From: JBGPHT01 sp041484525
GTDB lineage: Bacteria > Acidobacteriota > Terriglobia > Bryobacterales > Bryobacteraceae
Assembly: GCA_041484525.1 (NCBI GenBank)
Contig: JBGPHT010000271.1
Location: 1-5,586, forward strand
Length of the DNA stretch: 5,586 nucleotides
Reading direction: 5' to 3'
The position numbers and the translations under genes are program-made. Below, piece by piece: positions 1 through 5,365 of the stretch (its first letter is position 1; every line of letters starts with the position of its first letter). Below the pieces are notes generated by a model. The model did no database searches. It was given only the letters and a program-made list of their open reading frames with translations, and was not told where the DNA came from.

Positions 1-101
1 GCCTGTGCCCCTGTCAACGCTTCGCCTGCCGCCTTGCGGCGACACACGCATGACTCGGGGTCAGGATGGTTCGCTACTCCTTTCCTGTAGGACTCTCTCA
101 T
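1..101 (-). CDS. Conserved leader reading frame inside the group II intron (partial)
   Basis: An ATG at 101 opens a frame of 33 complete codons that stays open to the left edge of the window. The product starts MRESYRKGVANHPDPESC and continues with CRRKAAGEALTGAQ. An in-frame TAG lies just upstream (ATG GAA TAG GGA ATG), so the frame cannot extend further 5'. Similar short products are often annotated as hypothetical proteins beside group II intron reverse transcriptases. The conservation may reflect folded intron domain I RNA rather than a real protein. No good Shine-Dalgarno sequence precedes the ATG. I list it because the match is recognisable, not because translation is established. Confidence 0.35.
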   Translation of the reverse strand, partial: MRESYRKGVANHPDPESCVCRRKAAGEALTGAQ

Positions 102-134
102 TCCCTATTCCATGCCGGTTTTATCCCGGCGCAC
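1..134 (-). mobile_element. 5' end of a group II intron (partial, runs off left edge)
   Basis: Read on the minus strand, the segment begins at 134 with GTGCGCC, matching the GUGCG consensus at group II intron 5' ends. A short stem follows at once (GCCGG, loop GATAAAA, CCGGC). Downstream the DNA encodes the peptide MRESYRKGVANHPDPESC and then GEALTGAQ. I recognise these as a conserved stretch found near the 5' end of many bacterial group II introns, ahead of the reverse transcriptase/maturase gene. The putative insertion point is 32 bases after the nagA stop codon and in the same orientation, so nagA is not disrupted. The reverse transcriptase, domain V and the 3' end would lie left of position 1 and cannot be seen. 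The 5' boundary is read from consensus only, and the intron class cannot be decided here. Confidence 0.68.
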
Positions 135-166
135 TCTGCGTCCATCGGCGGCCCATAATGCTTTTC

Positions 167-1288
167 TTAGGCTGCGTACACCATTTTGCCTGAAACCCAA
201 GTAGCAACTACTTCTATGCCGCCGTTTTTCCGGAACTGCACCAGGTCTCCGCGATCATCGGGCACCAGGCCGCAACTACGGGCCGCGATCTTTCCGGCCT
301 TCGCGGGATTGGTGGTCGCCATGCGGACGGCATCCGCTAACGTCACCCCAGCCAGCGTCACGACATTCTGTATGGCGCGATCCATGCGAAGCGCGCTGCC
401 GGCGAGTCTGTTTGTACCGGCCAGCACCACGCGGCCTTCCGGCATCAGGTCCACTTCCTGTTCGCCCAGGTGATAGCGGCCGGGCGACGCAGCGGCGGGA
501 GTCGAGGCATCCGTGACGAGCACCGAGCGTTCCGACCCTTTCGCCCGGAGCGCCACTTTCAGAAAACTCGCATCCAGGTGGATGCCGTCGGCGATGAAAC
601 TCGCCATCAGCCGATCCTCGGCAAGCTGCTCCCAGATGTAATTAGGGTGACGCCGCAAGACCGGGTGTGCCCCGTTTCCGAGGTGCGTCGAAAGGCTGGC
701 GCCGGCCGCAACCGCGTCTTGGATCTGCTGCGCACTGGCTTCGGTGTGTCCGATCGCCACCACCACGCCCTCAGCCGTGAGCTGTTCGATGTAATGCGGC
801 GCTTCCGGCCATTCGGGCGCAAGCGTCACCATGCGAACACGGCCCCCGGCCGCCTCCTGCCATCGCCGGAATTCGTCGAAATCGGGCCGGCGCACCCATT
901 GCCGCGGATGCGCGCCGCGCGGTCCATCCTCCAGCGAAATGTGCGGCCCCTCGATGTGGAATCCCTCGATGGCTTCGAACGATTCGGCGGCGCGCGCCAG
1001 ATTCTCGATCGCGGCCCGCATGTCGCTGGGGGCGCCGGTAATCACCGTCGGATAGAAGCGCGTAACACCTGTAGAGAACAACACCTGAATGGATCGCGCA
1101 ATCTCCTCGATCGTCGTTTCGGGGCAGTTGTAGTCCACGCCTGCGAACCCATTTACTTGAAGATCGATCCACCCGGGTGCCAACCACAAATCGGTGGAGA
1201 CACTGGCAGGCTTCACCGCGACGATACGTTCGTCGAATTCCACTTCGATAGGGGCGCCGGTGGCCGCGTCATTTCCAAAACAGTTCAT
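167..1288 (-). CDS. nagA: N-acetylglucosamine-6-phosphate deacetylase (NagA family amidohydrolase)
   Basis: This 373-residue cytoplasmic enzyme is expected to remove the acetyl group from N-acetylglucosamine 6-phosphate, giving glucosamine 6-phosphate and acetate for amino-sugar catabolism or cell-wall recycling. Visible family motifs, in order, are PGWIDLQVNGFAG (38-50), which is the NagA version lacking the HxH of other amidohydrolases; FHIEGPHIS (110-118) with metal ligand E113; the RGAHPRQWVR segment (124-133); IGHTEAS (179-185) with H181; STHLGNGAHP (200-209) with H202; and LVTDAS (257-262) with catalytic D260. A C-terminal TTNPAKAGKI helix and the DLVQF strand match the end of the family. 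Length is normal (about 380). The ATG at 1288 puts PGWID at the usual distance; the upstream Shine-Dalgarno is poor. No other nag genes (nagB, transporter, kinase) lie nearby, and the gene is 239 bases downstream of ilvE, so cotranscription is doubtful. Activity on related N-acetyl sugar phosphates cannot be excluded. Confidence 0.93.
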   Translation of the reverse strand: MNCFGNDAATGAPIEVEFDERIVAVKPASVSTDLWLAPGWIDLQVNGFAGVDYNCPETTIEEIARSIQVLFSTGVTRFYPTVITGAPSDMRAAIENLARAAESFEAIEGFHIEGPHISLEDGPRGAHPRQWVRRPDFDEFRRWQEAAGGRVRMVTLAPEWPEAPHYIEQLTAEGVVVAIGHTEASAQQIQDAVAAGASLSTHLGNGAHPVLRRHPNYIWEQLAEDRLMASFIADGIHLDASFLKVALRAKGSERSVLVTDASTPAAASPGRYHLGEQEVDLMPEGRVVLAGTNRLAGSALRMDRAIQNVVTLAGVTLADAVRMATTNPAKAGKIAARSCGLVPDDRGDLVQFRKNGGIEVVATWVSGKMVYAA

Positions 1289-1306
1289 ACACCCGATGAT
1301 TTATTC

Positions 1307-1365
1307 ACAAGTTTGCCACATTGCGCATGGCGTAAGTGTAACGACCGTCTAGGCAAGAAACTTGT
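1307..1365 (-). promoter_or_regulatory. Imperfect hairpin in the nagA leader
   Basis: Eighteen bases upstream of the nagA ATG lies a nested inverted repeat. The outer arms AAACTTGT (1358-1365) and ACAAGTTT (1307-1314) pair perfectly over 8 bp. After a 3-base bulge, GCC pairs with GGC. Further in, ACA/TGT and a GCGTAA/TTGCGC pair (5 of 6) close on a CAT loop. There is no T-run after it on either strand, so it does not look like an intrinsic terminator. It could be a leader structure affecting nagA translation, a protein-binding site, or a mobile-element relic. No function can be assigned from sequence alone. Confidence 0.4.
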
Positions 1366-1467
1366 TGAAAAACTCCGCGCTGTGAAAGAACGCTCTGGAA
1401 AATAAAGGCGCGCTCAGCTAAAACAGGAGAGTCCATTAGGCGGTCGCGCGGCGTTGGTGGCAAATCT

Positions 1468-1512
1468 CGGGGGAGGTGGTCATTGGCGTCGCGCGCACTC
1501 GCTGCTCCCCCG
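1468..1512 (-). terminator. Inverted repeat downstream of ilvE, weak terminator candidate
   Basis: Perfect 8-bp arms CGGGGGAG (1468-1475) and CTCCCCCG (1505-1512) face each other across 29 bases, starting 15 bases after the ilvE stop codon. The position suits transcription termination of ilvE. The loop is long and no T-tract follows on the minus strand, so it is not a classical intrinsic terminator. In GC-rich DNA an 8-bp match of this kind may also be chance. Confidence 0.25.
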
Positions 1513-1527
1513 CCCTACCTTTGAAAG

Positions 1528-2469
1528 TTACTTTACGGCGGCAGCCTGGTGCACCGGCGAAAGCCAGCCGCGCGTGTCCGGACGCTCTCCTGAAATGATC
1601 CCGAAGAATTCCTTCTGCAGGCGCTCCGCCATCGGACCGCGCCGGCCTTTGCCGATGGTAATGCGGTCGATCGAGCGGATGGGCGTAATTTCAGCGGCGG
1701 TGCCCGAGAAGAAAACTTCGTCGGCAATGTACATCAATTCGCGCGGGATGAGAGTTTCGACCACAGGGATACCCAGGTCCTGCGCTAGCGCCAGGATAGC
1801 GTCGCGCGTGATTCCGGGCAGCACCGAAGCACCCAGCGGCGGCGTCAGGATCTTGCCATCGCGCACCACGAAGATGTTCTCACCCGAGCCTTCGCTCACG
1901 TAGCCCGTAGCGTCGAGCGCGATGCCTTCAGAGTAGCCGTTGGCAAGCGCCTCCATCTTGATCAACTGCGAGTTCATGTAATTGGCGCCGGCCTTGGCCA
2001 GTGCCGGCAGCGTGTTCGGCGCCATGCGAGTCCAACTCGACACGCACACGTCGACGCCCTGCGCCAGCGCGTCCTCGCCCAGATACTTGCCCCAGGACCA
2101 GCAGGCCACAAAGACGTCGATCGGATTCTGCAGGCCGTTTACACCGATGTCGCCATACCCGCGCAGCGCGATGGGCCGCAGGTAGCAAGCGTCCATCTTG
2201 TTCACGCGAACCAGTTCGAGCATCGCTTCGGCAAGCTGGTCGGCGGAAAAGCCAAGATTCTCCATGCGGTAAATCTTGGCGGAATCGAGCATGCGACGCA
2301 CATGTTCGCGCAGCCGGAAAACGGCGGGACCGTTGGGAGTGGCGTAACAGCGGATCCCCTCGAACACCGAGCTACCGTAGCTGACGACGTGCGAGAGCAC
2401 ATGAATGGTCGCGGCCTCCCAGGGAATGAAGCGGCCGTTGTGCCAGATCTTTTCGGTGGGGGTCAACAT
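1528..2469 (-). CDS. ilvE: Branched-chain amino acid aminotransferase
   Basis: This 313-residue PLP enzyme of fold type IV should interconvert leucine, isoleucine and valine with their 2-oxo acids, using 2-oxoglutarate/glutamate as partner. It is the last step of branched-chain amino acid synthesis or the first of breakdown, in the cytoplasm. Motifs: IWHNGRFIPWEAATIHVLSH (8-27), SVFEGIRCY (34-42), KAGANYMNSQL (159-169) with K159 as the PLP lysine, SEGSGENIF (192-200) with E193, LPGITRDAIL (217-226), and GTAAEITPIR (256-265), which is the class IV signature. Length equals that of typical IlvE. A longer frame from a GTG at 2502 would add 11 residues unlike the family and overlap the divergent protease gene, so I chose the ATG at 2469. 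No Shine-Dalgarno precedes it; instead a TATAAT ends seven bases upstream, suggesting a leaderless mRNA. No other ilv or leu genes are in the window. A D-amino acid or aminodeoxychorismate enzyme of the same fold is much less likely, given the SVFEGIRCY segment. Confidence 0.95.
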   Translation of the reverse strand: MLTPTEKIWHNGRFIPWEAATIHVLSHVVSYGSSVFEGIRCYATPNGPAVFRLREHVRRMLDSAKIYRMENLGFSADQLAEAMLELVRVNKMDACYLRPIALRGYGDIGVNGLQNPIDVFVACWSWGKYLGEDALAQGVDVCVSSWTRMAPNTLPALAKAGANYMNSQLIKMEALANGYSEGIALDATGYVSEGSGENIFVVRDGKILTPPLGASVLPGITRDAILALAQDLGIPVVETLIPRELMYIADEVFFSGTAAEITPIRSIDRITIGKGRRGPMAERLQKEFFGIISGERPDTRGWLSPVHQAAAVK

Positions 2470-2475
2470 GGGGTA

Positions 2476-2481
2476 ATTATA
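2476..2481 (-). promoter_or_regulatory. TATAAT -10 box of ilvE; predicted leaderless start
   Basis: A perfect TATAAT is read on the minus strand. It is followed by six bases and then the ilvE ATG, so transcription would begin at or within a base or two of the A of the start codon. No recognisable -35 hexamer sits 16-18 bases upstream; TCGTGG is the 17-base candidate. The box lies in the 26-base gap between divergent start codons. The same AT-rich patch reads TATAAC on the plus strand (2478-2483) and might serve the protease gene, though that is weaker. Confidence 0.5.
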
Positions 2482-2495
2482 ACTTAGGGCCGAGT

Positions 2496-3365
2496 ATGCC
2501 ACGAGATATACAGAACGCGTTCCGAGGCCTTGCCGTCGTCGTAGCAGTCACGACGCTGGCGGCCGGCGCGAGCGCGGCGCGGAAGGCGGGCGACCCGCTC
2601 CGCCCGGGTTTCAATTTCTTCTCCAAGCAGCAGGTCATCGCACTCGGCGAAGAAGCGGCCGGCCAGATCCGCAAGCAATTCGAGGTGGTCGAGGACCCGC
2701 TGTTCCAGGACTACATCCGCCGCATCGGCGATCGCTTGGCAGGGGCGGCCGAAGCGCGCAGCAGCGGATTCCGGTTTCATTTTACAGTGGTGAACCGGCC
2801 CGAAACGAACGCTTTCGCACTTCCTGGTGGACCCATGTTCGTCTTCACGGGACTGCTCAAATCGTGCGACAACGAGTCCCAGGTGGCGGGCGCGATGGCG
2901 CACGAAATGTCGCACGTCATCCTGCGGCACGGCACCCATGAAGCCAGCAAGGCGAACATCATCGAGATTCCGTTGGCGTTGGCGGCGGCGGTGATCGGGG
3001 ACGGGTCCATGCTGGGCGAGTTGGCGAAGTATGGTCTGAGTCTGGGCGCCAATTCGTTCCTCCTGAAATTCTCGCGCGATGCCGAAAGCGAGGCGGACGC
3101 GCTCGGGGCCCACCTGATGGCAGAGGCCGGCTACGACCCGATTGAGCTGGCGCATTTTTTTCATAAGCTGCAGGCATCCGGGGGACAGAGCAGTTCGCAG
3201 TTGGCGCAATTCCTCTCCGATCATCCGAACCCGGGCAATCGCGAGCGCGCCATCGAAGATGAGATCGCGACGCTGCCGCGACGCAGCTACGATTACCAGA
3301 CCGGCCAGTTTCAGCGGATCAAGGGGGCGGTGAATCGGCTGCCGGCGCCGCGGAAGCGGCCGTAA
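2496..3365 (+). CDS. Secreted M48-family zinc metalloprotease
   Basis: This 289-residue protein carries a peptidase M48 domain of the BepA/LoiP/Oma1-like type. It probably acts in the periplasm on misfolded or stalled envelope proteins. The N-terminus (RGLAVVVAVTTLAAGASAA) is a signal peptide with likely cleavage after ASA at residue 27; there is no lipobox cysteine. The zinc site is HEMSH (136-140), with third ligand E197 in SRDAESEAD (193-201). A DHP element (242-244) followed by GNRERAI matches the region that in E. coli BepA holds the regulatory histidine contacting zinc, so H243 may act in the same way. The NAFALPGGPMFVFTGLL strand (105-121) is also typical. BepA has a C-terminal TPR domain of about 200 residues; here the protein ends soon after the protease domain. 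The ATG at 2496 has an AGGG six bases upstream. Its substrate is unknown. It is divergent from ilvE and followed by REP-like hairpins. Confidence 0.9.
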   Translation: MPRDIQNAFRGLAVVVAVTTLAAGASAARKAGDPLRPGFNFFSKQQVIALGEEAAGQIRKQFEVVEDPLFQDYIRRIGDRLAGAAEARSSGFRFHFTVVNRPETNAFALPGGPMFVFTGLLKSCDNESQVAGAMAHEMSHVILRHGTHEASKANIIEIPLALAAAVIGDGSMLGELAKYGLSLGANSFLLKFSRDAESEADALGAHLMAEAGYDPIELAHFFHKLQASGGQSSSQLAQFLSDHPNPGNRERAIEDEIATLPRRSYDYQTGQFQRIKGAVNRLPAPRKRP

Positions 3366-3375
3366 GCAGGATGCC

Positions 3376-3459
3376 CGTGACCGCGGTTCGGTCACGCACG
3401 CGTTTTGGACGCTGGAAACAAACGGCTTCCGCGATTCGCTGACCGAACCGCGGTCAGCG
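3376..3459. repeat. Pair of inverted REP-like hairpins (BIME-like)
   Basis: The 106-base gap between the protease and lyase genes holds two hairpins that are reverse complements over 17 perfect bases (3378-3394 and 3440-3456). Hairpin 1 has arms CGTGACCG (3376-3383) and CGGTCACG (3389-3396) around loop CGGTT. Hairpin 2 has arms CGCTGACCG (3437-3445) and CGGTCAGCG (3451-3459) around loop AACCG. The loops are also complementary to each other. About 40 unrelated bases separate them. This is the architecture of paired REP elements, which are dispersed intergenic palindromes. Neither hairpin is followed by a T-run. If transcribed, hairpin 2 ends 12 bases before the lyase start codon and could affect its translation or mRNA stability. 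Confidence 0.7.
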
Positions 3460-3471
3460 TACTCTATAGAA

Positions 3472-4641
3472 ATGGTCACACGGCGCGTTTTCTGTGGCAC
3501 TCTCGCCGCCCTGCCGGCACTGCGCGCAGCGGTTTCGGAGTCCGCCATCCTTTTGACGGCGGACCAGGCGCAGCGCATTCGTGAAAAGGGAGGGGCCGCC
3601 CTCGATGGTGTGCGCCGCTCGGCTGAGGCAGCGCTGAAGGCCGGCCCGTGGTCCGTAACCACGCATCGTCCCGAACACCTGGACGCCGGCCCCAACGACT
3701 ATTACAGCGAGGGTCCGTACTGGTGGCCCGATCCCAAGAACCCCAACGGCCCGTATATTCGCAAGGATGGCGAGCGCAATCCCGGCCGCTTCATGGGCAA
3801 TCGCAACGACCTGAGTAGCGTCTGCACGGCCGTGCTGGCGCTCGGCATGGGGGCGCGCTTGCTCGGCGAGGGCGCCTGCGGCGAGCACGCTTCCGAGATT
3901 CTTTCCGTCTGGTTTGTCGATCCCAAAACGCGCATGAACCCGAACCTCGAGTACGGCCAGGCGGTGCGCGGCATCAACTCCGGACGAGGCATCGGGATCA
4001 TCGACACGGTCTCCATGATCCACACGGTGCAGGGCGTGTGGTTGTTGGAGCAGGCGGGCGGGCTCGACGGCAAGATCGCCGACGGTGTGCGCCGCTGGTT
4101 CGCCGATTACCTGCGTTGGATGACCACCAGCGAGAAGGGTCTCGACGAAAAGAAATCCGGCAACAACCACTCCACGTGGTGGACGGCGCAAGCGGCGGCG
4201 TACGCGGCGTTCGTCGGCGACAACGCCGCCAAGAGCATGGCCTGGGATTACTACCGCACCGCCCTGCTGCCGAACCAGGTGCAGCCGGACGGCAGTTGCC
4301 CGCGCGAAGAGGCACGCACGGCGTCGCTCAGTTACTCGACCATGAACCTGGACGGATTCTCCGTGCTGTGCCGGATCGCGCAGCTCAACGGCGTGGATTT
4401 GTGGCACTATCGCACGCCGCAGAAGATCGGGATCGAGACTGCGTTCCAGTATTTGAAGCCGTACGTACTCGAGCCGGACAAGTGGAAGAAAGAGCAGATT
4501 TCGAAGTTCAGCGCGGACGGGAGCGTGTTTCTCGGTCTGGGCGGACAGGGGCTGGGCTCGGCGGAAATGCTGGCAGCGTATCGAACCTTGCCGCGCGCGA
4601 AATCGCCGTTTGTGCAACTGGTCGATCTGGTGGTCGGGTAG
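3472..4641 (+). CDS. Alginate lyase family protein, probable Tat-exported polysaccharide lyase
   Basis: This 389-residue protein resembles the Pfam alginate lyase (PL5-like) family, which cleaves uronic-acid polysaccharides by beta-elimination. The N-terminus TRRVFCGTLAALPALRAA fits a twin-arginine signal (RR at 4-5, then a hydrophobic stretch), with cleavage likely near residues 19-20. Family landmarks are YYSEGPYWWPDPKNPNGPY (77-95), YIRKDGERNP (95-104), SGNNHSTWW (229-237), whose Asn-His pair (N232, H233) corresponds to the catalytic Asn/His of the characterised lyase A1-III, and REEARTASLSYSTMNL (278-293), where R282 and Y288 are the likely Arg/Tyr pair. The fold would be an alpha/alpha barrel. 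The true substrate may be another polyuronate, since many such proteins in soil bacteria are uncharacterised and no alginate gene cluster is near. The ATG at 3472 lacks a Shine-Dalgarno; the sequence just before reads TATAGA. No later Met would keep the export signal. Confidence 0.82.
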   Translation: MVTRRVFCGTLAALPALRAAVSESAILLTADQAQRIREKGGAALDGVRRSAEAALKAGPWSVTTHRPEHLDAGPNDYYSEGPYWWPDPKNPNGPYIRKDGERNPGRFMGNRNDLSSVCTAVLALGMGARLLGEGACGEHASEILSVWFVDPKTRMNPNLEYGQAVRGINSGRGIGIIDTVSMIHTVQGVWLLEQAGGLDGKIADGVRRWFADYLRWMTTSEKGLDEKKSGNNHSTWWTAQAAAYAAFVGDNAAKSMAWDYYRTALLPNQVQPDGSCPREEARTASLSYSTMNLDGFSVLCRIAQLNGVDLWHYRTPQKIGIETAFQYLKPYVLEPDKWKKEQISKFSADGSVFLGLGGQGLGSAEMLAAYRTLPRAKSPFVQLVDLVVG

Positions 4642-4656
4642 CGCGGCCCGCGCACG

Positions 4657-4957
4657 TCATTCGTCGCGCAGTGCGGCTGTGAGCAGAGTCGCGGGATCGA
4701 ACGGGATGACCGCCAGCCCGACCACGACCACGTTCGCGCTCTCGCGCATCACCAGGGTGATGATGCGACGGCGGGCCACCATGTAGCACATCACACCGTG
4801 CAGCCGATCGCGGAGAGCAGCGCGGCCAGGATTCCGAAAGCGGTGGAGAGCGTTGCCATGAGGCGCTCGCTCCGGAGCACATTCTCGATCCGGTCGTGGT
4901 AATCATACAAAAAGAAGCGGGCAGGGCGCGCAATCGGAAGAGGAGATCGCGGAGCAT
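4657..4957 (-). pseudogene. Collapsed ABC-type permease (FtsX/MacB-like) gene
   Basis: Downstream of padR are about 100 codons of what should be a permease gene of roughly 800 codons. The start survives: ATG at 4957 gives MLRDLLFRLRAL, the usual beginning of acidobacterial permeases paired with PadR. The reading then changes frame (from 4919) to RFFLYDYHDRIENV and LRSERLMATLSTAFG, a segment normally near the C-terminal membrane domain, and runs to AIGC. At about 4802 one base is missing, and the next frame (4800-4657) continues HGVMCYMVARRR, then ITLVMRE, VVVGLAVI and PFDPATLLTAALRDE before TGA. The usual sequence between ARRR and ITLVMRE (allele-specific MALGA-type motif) and between VGLAVI and PFDPATLL is absent. 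So there is one very large deletion, a frameshift and two smaller deletions. The ribosome binding site is intact. No functional transporter can be made. The assignment rests on family motifs that I recognise, not on an alignment. Confidence 0.75.
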
Positions 4958-4963
4958 GCCAAA

Positions 4964-4970
4964 CCTCCCT
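4964..4970 (-). promoter_or_regulatory. Strong ribosome binding site overlapping the padR stop codon
   Basis: On the minus strand AGGGAGG overlaps the padR TAG stop and is followed by six bases (TTTGGC) and the ATG of the permease remnant. The arrangement implies that the permease was once translationally coupled to padR in one operon. The site is now in front of a pseudogene. Confidence 0.7.
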
Positions 4971-5298
4971 ATGCCGTTTCGAGAATCTGGCCGACGGCGG
5001 CGACCAGTTTTTGCCACGCCTCTTTTTCGTCCGCCAACTGTCGCCGGCCGGCAGCGGTGAGCTGGTAATACTTAGCGCGGCGATTGTTGTCCGACACGTC
5101 CCAGGAACTCTTAATCCAGCCGCGGCGCTCGAGCCGATGCAGCGCGGGATAGAGGGAGCCTTGCGGCACCTGGAGCACCTCGCTCGAGTTTTGCTGGATG
5201 CGCTGCGAAATGGCCCACCCGTGCTGGGGTTCGAGCGAAATCGTGCGGAGAATCAGGAGGTCGAGCGTACCCTGAGGCAGGTCGATACGGGGTGGCAT
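4969..5298 (-). CDS. PadR-family transcriptional regulator
   Basis: This 109-residue, single-domain winged-helix repressor belongs to the short PadR subfamily. Visible blocks are LPQGTLDLLILRTIS (7-21), HGWAISQRIQ (26-35), the recognition region VPQGSLYPALHRLERRGWI (44-62), the wing and DNA-contact segment NNRRAKYYQLTAAGRRQL (71-88), and a C-terminal dimerisation helix EKEAWQKLVAAVGQIL. Length is normal for this subfamily (105-115). The start at 5298 is preceded by AAAGGG eight to nine bases upstream. In Acidobacteria such genes usually precede a large FtsX/MacB-like permease, which they are presumed to repress; here that gene is a pseudogene starting 11 bases after the padR stop. Autoregulation is suggested by an inverted repeat surrounding its promoter. 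The inducing ligand is unknown. Confidence 0.92.
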   Translation of the reverse strand: MPPRIDLPQGTLDLLILRTISLEPQHGWAISQRIQQNSSEVLQVPQGSLYPALHRLERRGWIKSSWDVSDNNRRAKYYQLTAAGRRQLADEKEAWQKLVAAVGQILETA

Positions 5299-5305
5299 GT
5301 CGTTA

Positions 5306-5359
5306 CCCTTTGACTTCTACAGGAGCTAGTATAGGGCAGGTCTTGTAGAAGTGCAAGGG
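5306..5359. promoter_or_regulatory. Inverted-repeat operator candidate around the padR promoter
   Basis: The arm at 5344-5359 reads TGTAGAAGTGCAAGGG. The reverse complement of 5306-5321 reads TGTAGAAGTCAAAGGG. They match at 14 of 16 positions, including a perfect 9-bp core (5313-5321 with 5344-5352). The spacer is 22 bases and contains the -10 box; one arm covers the -35 hexamer and the other begins near the predicted transcription start. This placement would let a dimeric repressor on either arm block RNA polymerase. The arm at 5342-5357 is itself an imperfect palindrome (CTTG...CAAG). Binding by this PadR is inferred from position. Confidence 0.6.
5328..5356 (-). promoter_or_regulatory. padR promoter (TTGCAC, 17 bp, TATACT)
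   Basis: Read on the minus strand, TTGCAC (5351-5356) and TATACT (5328-5333) are separated by exactly 17 bases. The -10 matches consensus at five of six positions; the -35 keeps the important TTG. Transcription would start near 5321, leaving a leader of about 23 bases that contains the AAAGGG ribosome binding site. Confidence 0.6.
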
Positions 5360-5365
5360 GGAGAA

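Noticed and set aside
470..1405. Long plus-strand frame opposite nagA (311 codons)
   Set aside because: It is arginine-rich with no recognisable motif and lies antisense to a gene with all NagA catalytic motifs; long antisense frames are expected at this GC content.
1349..1405. Minus-strand peptide ending SAEFFNKFLA before a stop, possible tail of a decayed gene between ilvE and nagA
   Set aside because: There is no start codon with a ribosome binding site, no similarity I can name, and the stretch is under 20 codons; too little to call a pseudogene.
1289..1527. tRNA or other small structured RNA gene in the nagA-ilvE gap
   Set aside because: No cloverleaf, TΨC-like GTTCRANTC block or other known RNA signature was seen on either strand; only the inverted repeats reported above.
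2470..2502. Upstream GTG start for ilvE at 2502
   Set aside because: The extra 11 residues do not match the usual IlvE N-terminus, would overlap the protease start, and the ATG at 2469 fits family length and the -10 box position.
3465..3470. TATAGA as a -10 box for the lyase gene
   Set aside because: It ends one base before the ATG, so transcription would start inside the coding region and remove the start codon.
2484..3695. Long minus-strand frame opposite the M48 protease (403 codons)
   Set aside because: The opposite strand carries a clear signal peptide and zinc site; the antisense product has low-complexity Arg/Ala/Pro composition and no domain I recognise.
3454..4617. Long minus-strand frame opposite the lyase (387 codons)
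   Set aside because: The plus strand shows the alginate lyase family motifs; the antisense product is a typical high-GC shadow rich in Arg, Ala and Val.
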